A DNA stretch of 16,401 bases from Bacteroidales bacterium UBA1800. Its GTDB lineage: Bacteria > Bacteroidota > Bacteroidia > Bacteroidales > VadinHA17. Within the stretch, counting starts at the first letter, position 1; each line of letters starts with the position of its first letter. Under the pieces are notes generated by a model. That model saw only the letters and a list, made by a program, of their open reading frames with translations. It was not told the origin of the DNA and did no database searches. The stretch covers positions 1 to 16,401 of the forward strand of contig DCFQ01000087.1 in NCBI GenBank assembly GCA_002319915.1. Direction: 5' to 3'. Shown here one piece after another: positions 7,169-15,100 of the stretch. Made by a program: the position numbers and the translations under genes.

Positions 7169-7333
7169 ATGGGAAGAATTGGATTAACTGAGATTATACT
7201 TGTTCTGCTTGTTATCGTTCTTCTTTTTGGGGGTCGTAAAATTCCTGAATTGATGAAGGGTATCGGCCAGGGTATGAAGGAATTCAAGAAGGCATCGAAG
7301 TACAATCCCGACGAAGGAGGGAAGGAAGCCTGA
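7169..7333 (+). CDS. tatA: Twin-arginine translocase subunit of the TatA/TatE type
   Basis: This small gene encodes 54 residues: MGRIGLTEII, a hydrophobic helix to about residue 20 (LVLLVIVLLF), the conserved F20-G21 hinge, then an amphipathic helix with KIPELMKGIG and QGMKEFKKA, and a short acidic tail. That is the TatA/TatE pattern: a membrane protein that oligomerises into the conducting part of the Tat pathway for folded proteins. Transmembrane helix, hinge and amphipathic helix are all present; the tail is short compared with the roughly 90-residue E. coli TatA. TatB would be longer, and TatC is not in the window. The start is the second of two close ATGs; the one at 7164 gives only seven codons in another frame. 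A promoter lies just upstream and a terminator 39 bases downstream, so it is monocistronic. Confidence 0.9.
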   Translation: MGRIGLTEIILVLLVIVLLFGGRKIPELMKGIGQGMKEFKKASKYNPDEGGKEA

Positions 7334-7371
7334 AGACAAAGGGAATTCATAAACTTATTATAATCCGGCAG

Positions 7372-7400
7372 AAGGGGCTCGTTAGGCCCCTTTTTTATTT
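7372..7400 (+). terminator. Rho-independent terminator after tatA
   Basis: AAGGGGC at 7372-7378 and GCCCCTT at 7386-7392 form a perfect 7-base stem with a 7-base loop, followed by a T-rich run (six Ts, then ATTT). It sits 39 bases after the tatA stop and ends the plus-strand run before the convergent mqnC gene. Confidence 0.85.
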
Positions 7401-7414
7401 AACCGGGAAGAACT

Positions 7415-7452
7415 TACACGGATAGCTATCGGGACACAGAGAAGACACTGAG
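7415..7452. repeat. Intergenic repeat with GATAGCTATC palindrome
   Basis: A perfect 10-base palindrome GATAGCTATC at 7421-7430 is followed by GGGA and then CACAGAGAAGACACTGAG. The right half matches the right arm of the hairpin at 8756-8777 (GCTATCGGGA), on the other side of mqnC. I recall similar GATAGCTATCGGGA strings and CACAGAGA-type runs scattered through environmental Bacteroidota genomes, but cannot check that here. Confidence 0.5.
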
Positions 7453-7495
7453 TGATAGTTCATTTTGGGGAAAAGGATTTGCCTGGTTTACATTT

Positions 7496-7600
7496 CCCCT
7501 CCTTTTGAAGGAGGGGTGTCCGGAACAACTTGTTGATCAGCGCATTACTTCAGCTGATACCGAACAGGGTGGTTGATTCTGGCAACTACCCCGGTCCGGA
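7496..7600. repeat. REP-like palindromic intergenic element
   Basis: Several inverted repeats are packed together. CCCCTCCTT (7496-7504) and AAGGAGGGG (7508-7516) form a perfect 9-base stem. ATCAGC (7536-7541) and GCTGAT (7553-7558) form a 6-base stem. An 8-base palindrome GTCCGGAC lies near 7594-7601, and GTCCGGA also occurs just after the first stem. No open frame explains it. It lies between the tatA terminator and the 3' end of mqnC and resembles dispersed repetitive palindromes of Bacteroidota; the exact limits are uncertain. Confidence 0.55.
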
Positions 7601-7631
7601 CGAGATAATCGGGTCTATGTGAAACTGGGTT

Positions 7632-8717
7632 TCACCTCTCCTCGTACTTCTGATTCCGTCGTGCCGGGATAAACCCCGCATCCTTTATGATCTGCCGGAT
7701 CCCTTCAGCATCGAACCGGTGCCCGCCGCCGGCCGAGCTGACCACGTTCTCCTCGATCATCACAGAGCCCAGGTCGTTCGCACCGGCATGGACCGAAACC
7801 ATTGCAACCTCCCTGCCCACCGTGAGCAACGACGACTGGATATTCGGGATATTGTTGAGGATGATCCGGCTTACGGCAATAAGACGGATGTAATCTGGAG
7901 CGCTGTAACTGCTTGTGATTCCGAGCTTTTCGGAGAGGCGCGTACCTTTGTCCTGGAACGGCCAGGGTATGAAGGTTATGAATCCGTGACTGCCGGGCTG
8001 CTTCTGTGCCTGCAGATCACGCAGTTGGAGGAGGTGCCCGATCCTCTCTTCGATGGTCTCGGCATGGCCATACATCATGGTGGCTGAGGTCGGGATGTCA
8101 AGCTCGTGGGCAGCCTTCATGCCCCCAAGCCATTCTTCAACCGTGGCCTTGGCGGGCGAAACGATCTTCCTGACCCTGTCGGACAGTATCTCGGCCCCGG
8201 CCCCGGGAAGCGAGTCGAGCCCCGCTTCGGTGAGCCTGTGGAGAACTTCCGCATAGGAGAGTTTTTCCTTTTTTGAAAGGAAAGCAATCTCCGGCGGACC
8301 GAGCGCGTGAAGCTTAACTGCGGGATAAAGCTCCTTCAGGGTTCTGAAAAGATCAGTGTAAAACGACAGCCCGAGGCCTGGATCCATCCCCCCCTGCAGG
8401 AGTAGCTGATCGCCACCCAGGAGGATCATCTCATCGATCTTCCGCTTATACTCCTCAAGAGTGGTCACATATGCATCAGGAGATCCTTTCTTCCTGCAGA
8501 AATTGCAGAAAAAGCATTGAGAGAAACAAACATTGGTTATGTTGACGTTCCTGTCGATGATCCAGCCAACCTTTGAACCGGGCCGGTGGAGCTGCCTCAG
8601 CTGGTTTGCGACAAACATCAGCTCCTCGAGCGGGGCGCTCCGGTACAGGAAGGTCCCCTCCTCGAGTGTGAGAGGGGTAAGTTCCAGTGATTTTAAATAT
8701 AAATCGTCAAAATTCAT
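7632..8717 (-). CDS. mqnC: Cyclic dehypoxanthinyl futalosine synthase (radical SAM)
   Basis: MqnC is a radical-SAM enzyme of the futalosine route to menaquinone; it cyclises dehypoxanthine futalosine to the spiro intermediate that MqnD then cleaves. The protein has 361 residues when started at the ATG at 8717; a TTG nine bases earlier is possible but less likely. The cluster-binding motif C64-x3-C68-x2-C71 sits in NITNVCFSQCFFCNFCRKK. Other family stretches are LLLQGGMDP, LHALGPPEI, LDSLPGAGAEILSDRVR, the TSATMMYGHxET segment, GFITFIPWPF and the C-terminal HAGANDLGSxMIEENVVSxAG. These separate it from the related MqnE. It is a single gene with no other mqn gene beside it, convergent with tatA and divergent from pepA. 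Palindromic repeats sit both in its leader and just past its stop, and the stop codon lies inside a small inverted repeat (7619-7635). Confidence 0.93.
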   Translation of the reverse strand: MNFDDLYLKSLELTPLTLEEGTFLYRSAPLEELMFVANQLRQLHRPGSKVGWIIDRNVNITNVCFSQCFFCNFCRKKGSPDAYVTTLEEYKRKIDEMILLGGDQLLLQGGMDPGLGLSFYTDLFRTLKELYPAVKLHALGPPEIAFLSKKEKLSYAEVLHRLTEAGLDSLPGAGAEILSDRVRKIVSPAKATVEEWLGGMKAAHELDIPTSATMMYGHAETIEERIGHLLQLRDLQAQKQPGSHGFITFIPWPFQDKGTRLSEKLGITSSYSAPDYIRLIAVSRIILNNIPNIQSSLLTVGREVAMVSVHAGANDLGSVMIEENVVSSAGGGHRFDAEGIRQIIKDAGFIPARRNQKYEER

Positions 8718-8755
8718 CAGCTTCAAAGGTCAAATCCAAAACCGCAAAGGACGCA

Positions 8756-8777
8756 AATCCCGATGGCTATCGGGATT
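8756..8777. repeat. Hairpin repeat with CCCGAT / ATCGGG arms
   Basis: AATCCCGAT at 8756-8764 and ATCGGGATT at 8769-8777 form a perfect 9-base inverted repeat around GGCT. It shares GCTATCGGGA with the element at 7421-7434. It lies about 40 bases upstream of the mqnC ATG and so within the likely leader of its transcript. Upstream of it is CCGCAAAGGACGCAAA, an internally repetitive string. Confidence 0.55.
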
Positions 8778-8811
8778 CCATAAATTACGTAAAGAAATCC
8801 CTTGGCCTTAT

Positions 8812-8843
8812 TCTTCCCCAACTCCCTTGGGAGTGGGGGAGAA
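8812..8843. repeat. Long imperfect hairpin, REP-like
   Basis: The arms CCCCAACTCCC (8816-8826) and GGGAGTGGGGG (8829-8839) pair over 11 positions with a single A-G mismatch, and pairing continues weakly outward on both sides. It is followed by a G-rich run and GGTGAGGTC. No reading frame explains it. Together with the hairpin at 8756-8777 it fills the mqnC leader. It resembles dispersed C/G-rich palindromes of Bacteroidota, which I cannot verify here. Confidence 0.5.
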
Positions 8844-8876
8844 GAGGGGGTGAGGTCAATGCTTTAACATACCCCG

Positions 8877-8908
8877 CAAAGGTAACGTTTTACTCCCTGA
8901 ACAATCAA
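8877..8908 (-). promoter_or_regulatory. Likely promoter of mqnC
   Basis: Read on the minus strand, TACCTTTG occupies 8884-8877, an exact -7 consensus. TTG occurs 17 bases upstream (8904-8902) and again 21 bases upstream (8908-8906), either of which could be the -33 element. Transcription would start near 8870, giving an unusually long leader of about 150 bases that contains two hairpins. Confidence 0.5.
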
Positions 8909-8917
8909 TAATTTAAT

Positions 8918-8925
8918 TAACTTTA
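8918..8925 (+). promoter_or_regulatory. Possible -7 element of the pepA promoter
   Basis: TAACTTTA differs from the consensus TAnnTTTG only in its last base and lies 27 bases before the pepA ATG at 8953. The nearest T-run that could be a -33 element (8888-8891) is 26 bases upstream, too far for a good fit. The position, back to back with the mqnC promoter, makes it plausible. Confidence 0.35.
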
Positions 8926-8952
8926 CCGCTTCAGAATTTGATCATAACGACT

Positions 8953-10410
8953 ATGAAGCCTAAAATATCAAGGATCTCTCAAATATCTCCCGATCAGTCA
9001 GTTGTATGCATCATTGCAACAGGTGATATCCCTGAAAGCCTGAAGCTCAGCAAGTCGGAGAAGGAATATGCGCTGAAGCGCCTGTCAGAAAAGGAAGAAT
9101 ATGTTGTCATCAATTCCTATTTCAGACAGACATATATCGTAAAGGCTTCCGGCGAAAAGGAGGATTACAGGGTGATTGAGGACCTAAGGAAGATTGCATC
9201 CGGCCTTAAGAAAACGATCAGGTCGAATAATCACAGGGAGCTTGTGATCACTTCCGATAACACCGTGAAAGGCGCCGTTGAAGCCTTTACCGAAGGTTTG
9301 CTGCTTAGCATCTACTCATTCGATAAATACCAGACCAGGAAGGATAAGGAGGAGGGACGGGAGTATCCCCAGAAGCTGCTTCTTCTTACCGGATCCGGCG
9401 ATAAGGAGCTCGCTTGGCTGGAGACAGTCACCGATGCGGTTTACATGACACGCGACCTTATAAACGAACCGGTCAACCATCTGAATGCCCCGCTGCTCGC
9501 GGAAGAGATAAAAAAGGCAGGTGCTTCCGCCGGTTTCTCTGTCGAGGTGATGAACAAGGGCAAGATCGAAGCCCTGAAAATGGGAGGCCTTCTTGCCGTG
9601 AACAAGGGAAGCATCGACCCGCCGGTATTCTGCGTCCTTGAGTGGAAACCCGCAAAGCCCCTGAACACCGACCCGCTGGTATTTGTGGGGAAAGGCATCG
9701 TTTACGATACGGGCGGCCTCAACATAAAGACCGGTGATTACATGGACAATATGAAGGCTGACATGGCAGGAGCGGCCGCTGTCACAGGTATCCTCTATAC
9801 AGCGGCAAAAACAGGCATCCCCCTTCATGTGATAGGGCTCGTCCCTGCAACCGACAACCGCCCGGGTCAGAATGCATATGCCCAGGGCGACATCATCACG
9901 ATGTACAACAAGATGACGGTAGAGATCGGGAACACTGATGCCGAAGGGAGAATGATCCTGGCCGACGCGATCAGCTACGCCTCCAAATTCAAGCCGGAGC
10001 TTATCATCGATATTGCCACGCTTACAGGCTCAGCAGCAATGACCTACGGCAACCTTGCCATTGCCGCAATGGGTAACGCAGGCAGGAAGTATTTCGACCT
10101 GCTTAACGAGTGCGGAAAGGAAGTATACGAAAGGATCGCCGAACTGCCATTCTGGGAAGAATACGGGGAAATGATCAAATCGGATGTCGCCGATATCAGG
10201 AATGTAGGCGGGAGGGAGGCAGGAGCGATCACTGCCGGGAAATTCCTCGAGAATTTCGCCGAATACCCCCTCATCCATCTCGATATCGCCGGGACGGGAT
10301 CACTTAAGAAGGACGATTATTACCGGTTGAAGGTCGGCACAGCATCGGGACTGAGGCTGCTCGCCACATTCCTGAAAAGATATGCAGAATCGCTAGCAAA
10401 TAACGAATGA
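8953..10410 (+). CDS. pepA: Leucyl aminopeptidase, M17 family
   Basis: This cytosolic two-metal aminopeptidase removes N-terminal residues from peptides and usually forms hexamers. Counted from the ATG at 8953 it has 485 residues, near the family norm; a TTG at 8938 would add five. The N-terminal non-catalytic domain covers about 1-160 and the catalytic domain about 165-485. The metal and active-site residues are all present: K247 (VGKGIVYDTGG), D252, K259 (NIKTGD), D270 (KADMAG), and D329, E331 and R333 in the signature NTDAEGR. E. coli PepA also binds DNA, but nothing in this sequence tells whether this one does. It opens a plus-strand run in which pdxA starts four bases after its stop. Confidence 0.95.
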   Translation: MKPKISRISQISPDQSVVCIIATGDIPESLKLSKSEKEYALKRLSEKEEYVVINSYFRQTYIVKASGEKEDYRVIEDLRKIASGLKKTIRSNNHRELVITSDNTVKGAVEAFTEGLLLSIYSFDKYQTRKDKEEGREYPQKLLLLTGSGDKELAWLETVTDAVYMTRDLINEPVNHLNAPLLAEEIKKAGASAGFSVEVMNKGKIEALKMGGLLAVNKGSIDPPVFCVLEWKPAKPLNTDPLVFVGKGIVYDTGGLNIKTGDYMDNMKADMAGAAAVTGILYTAAKTGIPLHVIGLVPATDNRPGQNAYAQGDIITMYNKMTVEIGNTDAEGRMILADAISYASKFKPELIIDIATLTGSAAMTYGNLAIAAMGNAGRKYFDLLNECGKEVYERIAELPFWEEYGEMIKSDVADIRNVGGREAGAITAGKFLENFAEYPLIHLDIAGTGSLKKDDYYRLKVGTASGLRLLATFLKRYAESLANNE

Positions 10411-10414
10411 ATTT

Positions 10415-11521
10415 ATGGAGAAGAAACCAGTCATAGCGGGGATAACCCAGGGAGACATCAATGGAATCGGATACGAGGTGATCATTAAGGTTCTCATGGA
10501 TGCCAATATAAACGACATCTGCGTCCCTGTCGTCTACGGATCACCGAAGGTGGCAGCTTATCACCGGAAAGCCCTTAATATTAATAATTTCAGTTTCAAT
10601 AATATACGGACTGTTGAAGAAGCCAGCCCGCGGAAAGCGAACATGATCAACTGCCTCGATGACAATATAAGGGTCGAGCTGGGTAAAGCGACTCCGCAGG
10701 GCGGTGAGTCAGCCTTCATTTCACTCGAGAAAGCCGTCGAGGACCTGAAAGCCGGCAGTATAGATGTACTGGTCACCGGACCGATTGACAAGAAGACCAT
10801 TCAGTCGGATAACTTCCGTTTCAACGGCCATACGGATTACCTGAAGGCAAAGGCGGGAGCCGACGATGCACTTATGTTCATGATCAGCGAAAGCATGCGG
10901 ATAGGATTTGTCACCGATCATGTTCCTCTCAGGAAAGTCCCCGACCTTGTTACCACTCAGACAATGGTCAGGAAGCTGAGGCTGATGAACCAGTCACTGA
11001 TCGTCGATTTCGGCATCAGGAAGCCATGCATTGCCGTGCTCGGGCTGAATCCACATGCAGGGGATGATTCCCTGCTTGGTTCCGAGGAAAAGGATGTTAT
11101 AATACCTGCGATACAGTATCTTGCAAAAGAGGGGATCCTTGCATTCGGACCTTTCCCGGCAGACGGATTCTTCGGCGCCGGCTCATTCACAAAATTTGAC
11201 GGGATCCTTGCCATGTACCACGACCAGGGACTGGCACCCTTCAAGGCGCTCTCGTTCGACACGGGCGTCAATTACACCGCTGGCCTGTCTTTCGTAAGGA
11301 CTTCCCCCGTCCATGGGACTGCTTTCGAGATCGCAGGGAAAGGTGAGGCTTCCGAAAGCTCATTCAGGCATGCGCTCTACCTCGCATGCGATATCTTCAG
11401 GAAAAGGCAGGAGTATAGCGAGCTCACACGCAACCCGCTGAAACATCAGGACATAGAGATCCACTCCGACAGGGTGGACGAGCTTCCCCCCGATATCCCG
11501 AATTCAGACCAGTCATTATGA
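10415..11521 (+). CDS. pdxA: 4-hydroxythreonine-4-phosphate dehydrogenase
   Basis: PdxA oxidises 4-hydroxy-L-threonine phosphate with NAD; the product is used by PdxJ with deoxyxylulose phosphate to make pyridoxine phosphate (vitamin B6). The protein has 368 residues, longer than the roughly 330 of E. coli, with an acidic extra tail after about residue 340. The N-terminal motif reads TQGDINGIGYE where the E. coli-type reads GDPAGIGPE, a variant I associate with Bacteroidota. H139-T140 (NGHTD) contact substrate, and the metal ligands H169 (DHVPL), H214 (LNPHAGD) and H269 (MYHDQGLAPFK) are all present. It starts four bases after pepA and overlaps ruvA by four bases (ATGA). Its pathway partner substrate is also the substrate of dxr in this window, but the two are in separate transcripts. 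Confidence 0.95.
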   Translation: MEKKPVIAGITQGDINGIGYEVIIKVLMDANINDICVPVVYGSPKVAAYHRKALNINNFSFNNIRTVEEASPRKANMINCLDDNIRVELGKATPQGGESAFISLEKAVEDLKAGSIDVLVTGPIDKKTIQSDNFRFNGHTDYLKAKAGADDALMFMISESMRIGFVTDHVPLRKVPDLVTTQTMVRKLRLMNQSLIVDFGIRKPCIAVLGLNPHAGDDSLLGSEEKDVIIPAIQYLAKEGILAFGPFPADGFFGAGSFTKFDGILAMYHDQGLAPFKALSFDTGVNYTAGLSFVRTSPVHGTAFEIAGKGEASESSFRHALYLACDIFRKRQEYSELTRNPLKHQDIEIHSDRVDELPPDIPNSDQSL

Positions 11522-12099
11522 TCGAATACATCAAAGGAAACATAACCGAGCTTTCACCGACTCATATCGTAATCGAGACCGGCGGGATCGGCTATTTCAT
11601 CAATATATCGCTTACCACTTTCACAAAGCTTGAAGGCAGGCAGGAATACCAGGTCCTGGTGCATGAGATCATCCGTGAGGATGCCCACTCGCTTTTTGGG
11701 TTTGCCGACCGGCACGAAAGGGATCTCTTCAGGAACCTGATCTCGGTTTCAGGTGTCGGGGCAGCAACCTCCAGGATGATGCTTTCGTCACTTACTCCCG
11801 GTGAAATTGAAAAGGCGATCCTGAGCTCGGACGTCAATACCCTTAAAGGCATAAAAGGGATCGGTTTGAAGACCGCACAAAGAATAATTGTAGACCTCAA
11901 AGATAAATTGGGAAAGCCGGAAGAATCCGGTGAAATATTTGCATTTACGGACAATACCAAACGTGAAGAGGCGTTATCAGCATTAGTGATGCTTGGGTTT
12001 GGTAAAAACGCTGTTCTTAAGGTTCTCGATAGGATTACGAAGGAGGAAAAAGGCCTGTCGGTCGAGGACCTGATTAAGAAGGCGCTCAAAAGCCTGTAA
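11518..12099 (+). CDS. ruvA: Holliday junction DNA helicase subunit RuvA
   Basis: RuvA tetramers bind four-way DNA junctions and load the RuvB motor for branch migration in recombinational repair. The 193 residues match the family. An OB-fold domain covers about 1-62 (MIEYIKGNI start, IVIETGGIGYFI, HSLFGF). The helix-hairpin-helix pair follows, with LISVSGVGAATSRMML at 75-90 and LKGIKGIGLKTAQRII at 109-124. The C-terminal RuvB-contact domain is at about 149-193 (EEALSALVMLGF). Its ATG overlaps the pdxA stop, implying translational coupling. sprA begins 18 bases after its stop, in the same frame. ruvB and ruvC are not in the window, as is common when ruv genes are dispersed. Confidence 0.96.
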   Translation: MIEYIKGNITELSPTHIVIETGGIGYFINISLTTFTKLEGRQEYQVLVHEIIREDAHSLFGFADRHERDLFRNLISVSGVGAATSRMMLSSLTPGEIEKAILSSDVNTLKGIKGIGLKTAQRIIVDLKDKLGKPEESGEIFAFTDNTKREEALSALVMLGFGKNAVLKVLDRITKEEKGLSVEDLIKKALKSL

Positions 12100-12107
12100 A
12101 TACGAAT

Positions 12108-12120
12108 AGGAGTAAATTTG
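12108..12120 (+). promoter_or_regulatory. Ribosome-binding site and TTG start of sprA
   Basis: AGGAG at 12108-12112 is followed after five bases by TTG at 12118-12120. There is no ATG in this frame before 12427, and the TTG opens directly into a signal peptide, so this site decides the sprA start. Confidence 0.75.
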
Positions 12121-15100
12121 AGGTCAGGGATATCAAATAGGAATCTGCTGAAGGTAATATATTTTATTGTTGTCGTTTCCTTGGGCTTGTGGCCGTCCGA
12201 AACGTACAGCCAGACCTCCGCGCAGACCTCAAAGCCCGATACCACCAAAAGATCCCCTCTCAGACTGAAGGATGTCTCCGGAAATCCTTACGATCAGACT
12301 ACAAAAGCACCACTATTCCTTGACAATCCTTCGAACATCAAGTCGACCGTAGTTTATGATCCCCAGAAGAACGAGTATATCCTTTACCAGAAGGTTGGAG
12401 CTTTCGACTACAGGGCACCGGTACACATGAGCCCTGAAGAGTTCAGGAAGTACCAGTTCAACAAGGAGATGCGCGACTACTGGCAATCGAGGATCTCGGG
12501 AAAGGAGGCCGGCTTCAAATCGAGCCTTATCCCCCAGATCGAGGTCGGAGGGGCCGCATTCGACAAGATCTTCGGCAGCAATGTCATAAACATTATACCA
12601 CAGGGATCGGCTGAGCTGATCTTCGGGGTGAATATCTCAAAGACCCAAAACCCGACCCTTTCCGAGAAGCTCCAGACAATCCCCACATTCGATTTCAAGG
12701 AGAAGATCCAGATGAACGTCACCGGGACCATCGGTGACAAAATGCAGCTGGGAGTCAACTACAACACTGATGCTATGTTCGAGTTCGAGAACAAGACCAA
12801 GCTTCAGTATTCGGGGAAGGAGGATGAGATAGTGAAGAAAGTCGAGGCGGGCGACGTCACCCTCCCGCTGACGGGAACGCTCATCACCGGGAGCTACAGC
12901 CTCTTCGGACTGAAGACCGAACTGCAGTTCGGCAAGCTCAATGTAACGAGCGTTCTTTCGCAGCAGAAGGGGGAATCATCGACGATCGAGGTCAAGGGCG
13001 GCGCCCAGCAAAAAAGCTTCGAGGTATATGCCGACGACTATGAGGCCAACCGTCACTTCTTCCTCTCGCAGTATTTCCGTGATATCTACGATAATTCCCT
13101 GAAAAACCTCCCGGCCATAAGCTCGGGGGTCCATATCGAAAGGATCGAGGTCTGGATCACAAACAAGACCGCGAGTTACGACGAAACAAGGAATATCGTT
13201 GCGTTTGCCGATCTCGCGGAGAACAGGAACCATATCTACAACAAGATCCCTGCATTCCAGGCAGCCGGATCAGTAATGTTTCCTGATAACGGTACCAACC
13301 GCATGTACGACGCGGTGACAACCAGCTATTCCTCGATCAGGGATGTCGACCAGGTGACCAATGCATTCAACCCGCTGTATCCGGGTTTTCAGATCGGCCG
13401 CGATTATGAGAAGATTGAAAATGCCAGGAAGCTGAATGAACGGGAATACACCCTGAACGAACAGCTTGGGTACATATCGCTGAACACCGCTCTAAATACT
13501 GATGAGGTCCTCGCTGTGGCCTATGAGTACACCCTCAACGGCCAGATATACAAGGTCGGGGAATTCTCCACCGACGGTGTTGCCGCTCCGCAGACACTTG
13601 TGCTCAAGCTCCTCAAGGGCACTACGCTCAGCCCCAGGTACCCTACATGGAACCTGATGATGAAGAACATCTACTCCCTCGGTTCGGGCAAGATCGAAAG
13701 CAACAAGTTCAGGATGGATGTCCTTTATGAAGACGACAAGACCGGCAATTCGGTCAACTACCTTCCCGACGGCCCGATTGCAAACAAGATCCTGCTGCGA
13801 GTACTTGGCCTCGATAACCTGAATTCACAGCTCGACAGGGTTCCCGACGGATATTTTGACTTCATCGACGGGGTCACGGTGATGGTCAGCAAGGGGAAAA
13901 TCATCTTCCCCGTGATCGAGCCCTTCGGGAGTTACCTGAAGAAACAGATTGGAGATCCGACAGTTGCAAGCCGCTATGTATTCCAGGAGCTTTACGATTC
14001 AACGCAAACGGTCGCAAGGCAGATGGCCGAAAAGAACAAATTCAAGATGGCCGGGGAGTATACATCGGAGTCGGGGTCGGAAATCAGGCTCAACGCCACA
14101 AACATTCCGCAAGGATCGATAAAGGTCACTGCAGGCGGGGTCCCGCTGACGGAGAATACCGATTACACCGTCGACTATAACCTGGGCGTGGTAACGATCA
14201 TCAATTCGGCGCTTCTGGAATCTGAAACGCCGATCCAGATATCGACCGAGAGCAACCAGTTCTTCGGATTCCAGACGAAAACCATGCTGGGGACTCATCT
14301 CGATTACAGGTTCTCCGATAATTTCGACGTCGGGGCAACTATCCTTCACCTCAACGAACGCCCATACACACAAAAGGTGAATTTCGGCGAGGAACCGATC
14401 TCAAATACCATCTGGGGCCTGAATACCTCATATAAAGCGGAATCACAGCTTCTTACCAAGCTTCTCGACAAGATACCCCTTCTAAATACCAAGACACCAT
14501 CAAGCATCGCATTCAATGGTGAATTTGCTGACCTGATCCCTGGGCATTCCAAGGCGATCTCAAGTGCCGGAAATTCCTACATTGACGATTTTGAATCCAG
14601 CGAAATCCCGCTTGACCTTAAATCATTCAATGCATGGACCATCTCAAGCATCCCCCAGGGACAGGATCAGCTTTTCCCGGAAGCAAAGCTCAACAACAAC
14701 CTCGAGAGCGGCTTCAACAGGGCAAAGATTTCCTGGTACGTCATCGATCCGCTGTTTCTCAGGAACGGCTCCTCGACGCCGGCCTACATCAGGCAGCACC
14801 CAAACCTTCAGTCAAGCCACTTCGTAAGGGAGATTTACGAGAACGAGCTGTTCCCAAACAGGCAAAGCACAACGGGGATCCCGACTACCCTCTCAGTCCT
14901 GAACGTGGCATTCTACCCCGAAGAGAAGGGGCCATACAATTATGATACAGGTCCGGGCGCATATTCCAAAGGCATGGGTGGGACCGGTAAGCTCAACGAG
15001 CCGGATTCAAGGTGGGGCGGAATTATGCGCGAGGTCCTGACAAGCGATTTTGAAACGGCCAATATCCAGTATGTTGAGTTCTGGCTCATGGACCCGTTCG

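Noticed and set aside
7441..7640. Possible CRISPR-like or small-RNA array between tatA and mqnC
   Set aside because: The inverted repeats differ from one another and are not evenly spaced; there is no repeat-spacer pattern and no cas gene.
8938..8952. TTG start for pepA five codons upstream
   Set aside because: The ATG at 8953 has better distance from the -7 element and gives a normal family N-terminus.
9316..9828. 170-residue minus-strand frame opposite pepA
   Set aside because: Antisense to the catalytic core of a well-conserved aminopeptidase; no promoter or domain.
11592..12248. 218-residue minus-strand frame opposite ruvA and the sprA start
   Set aside because: Ser/Ile-rich shadow translation with no family signature, covering a clear ruvA gene.
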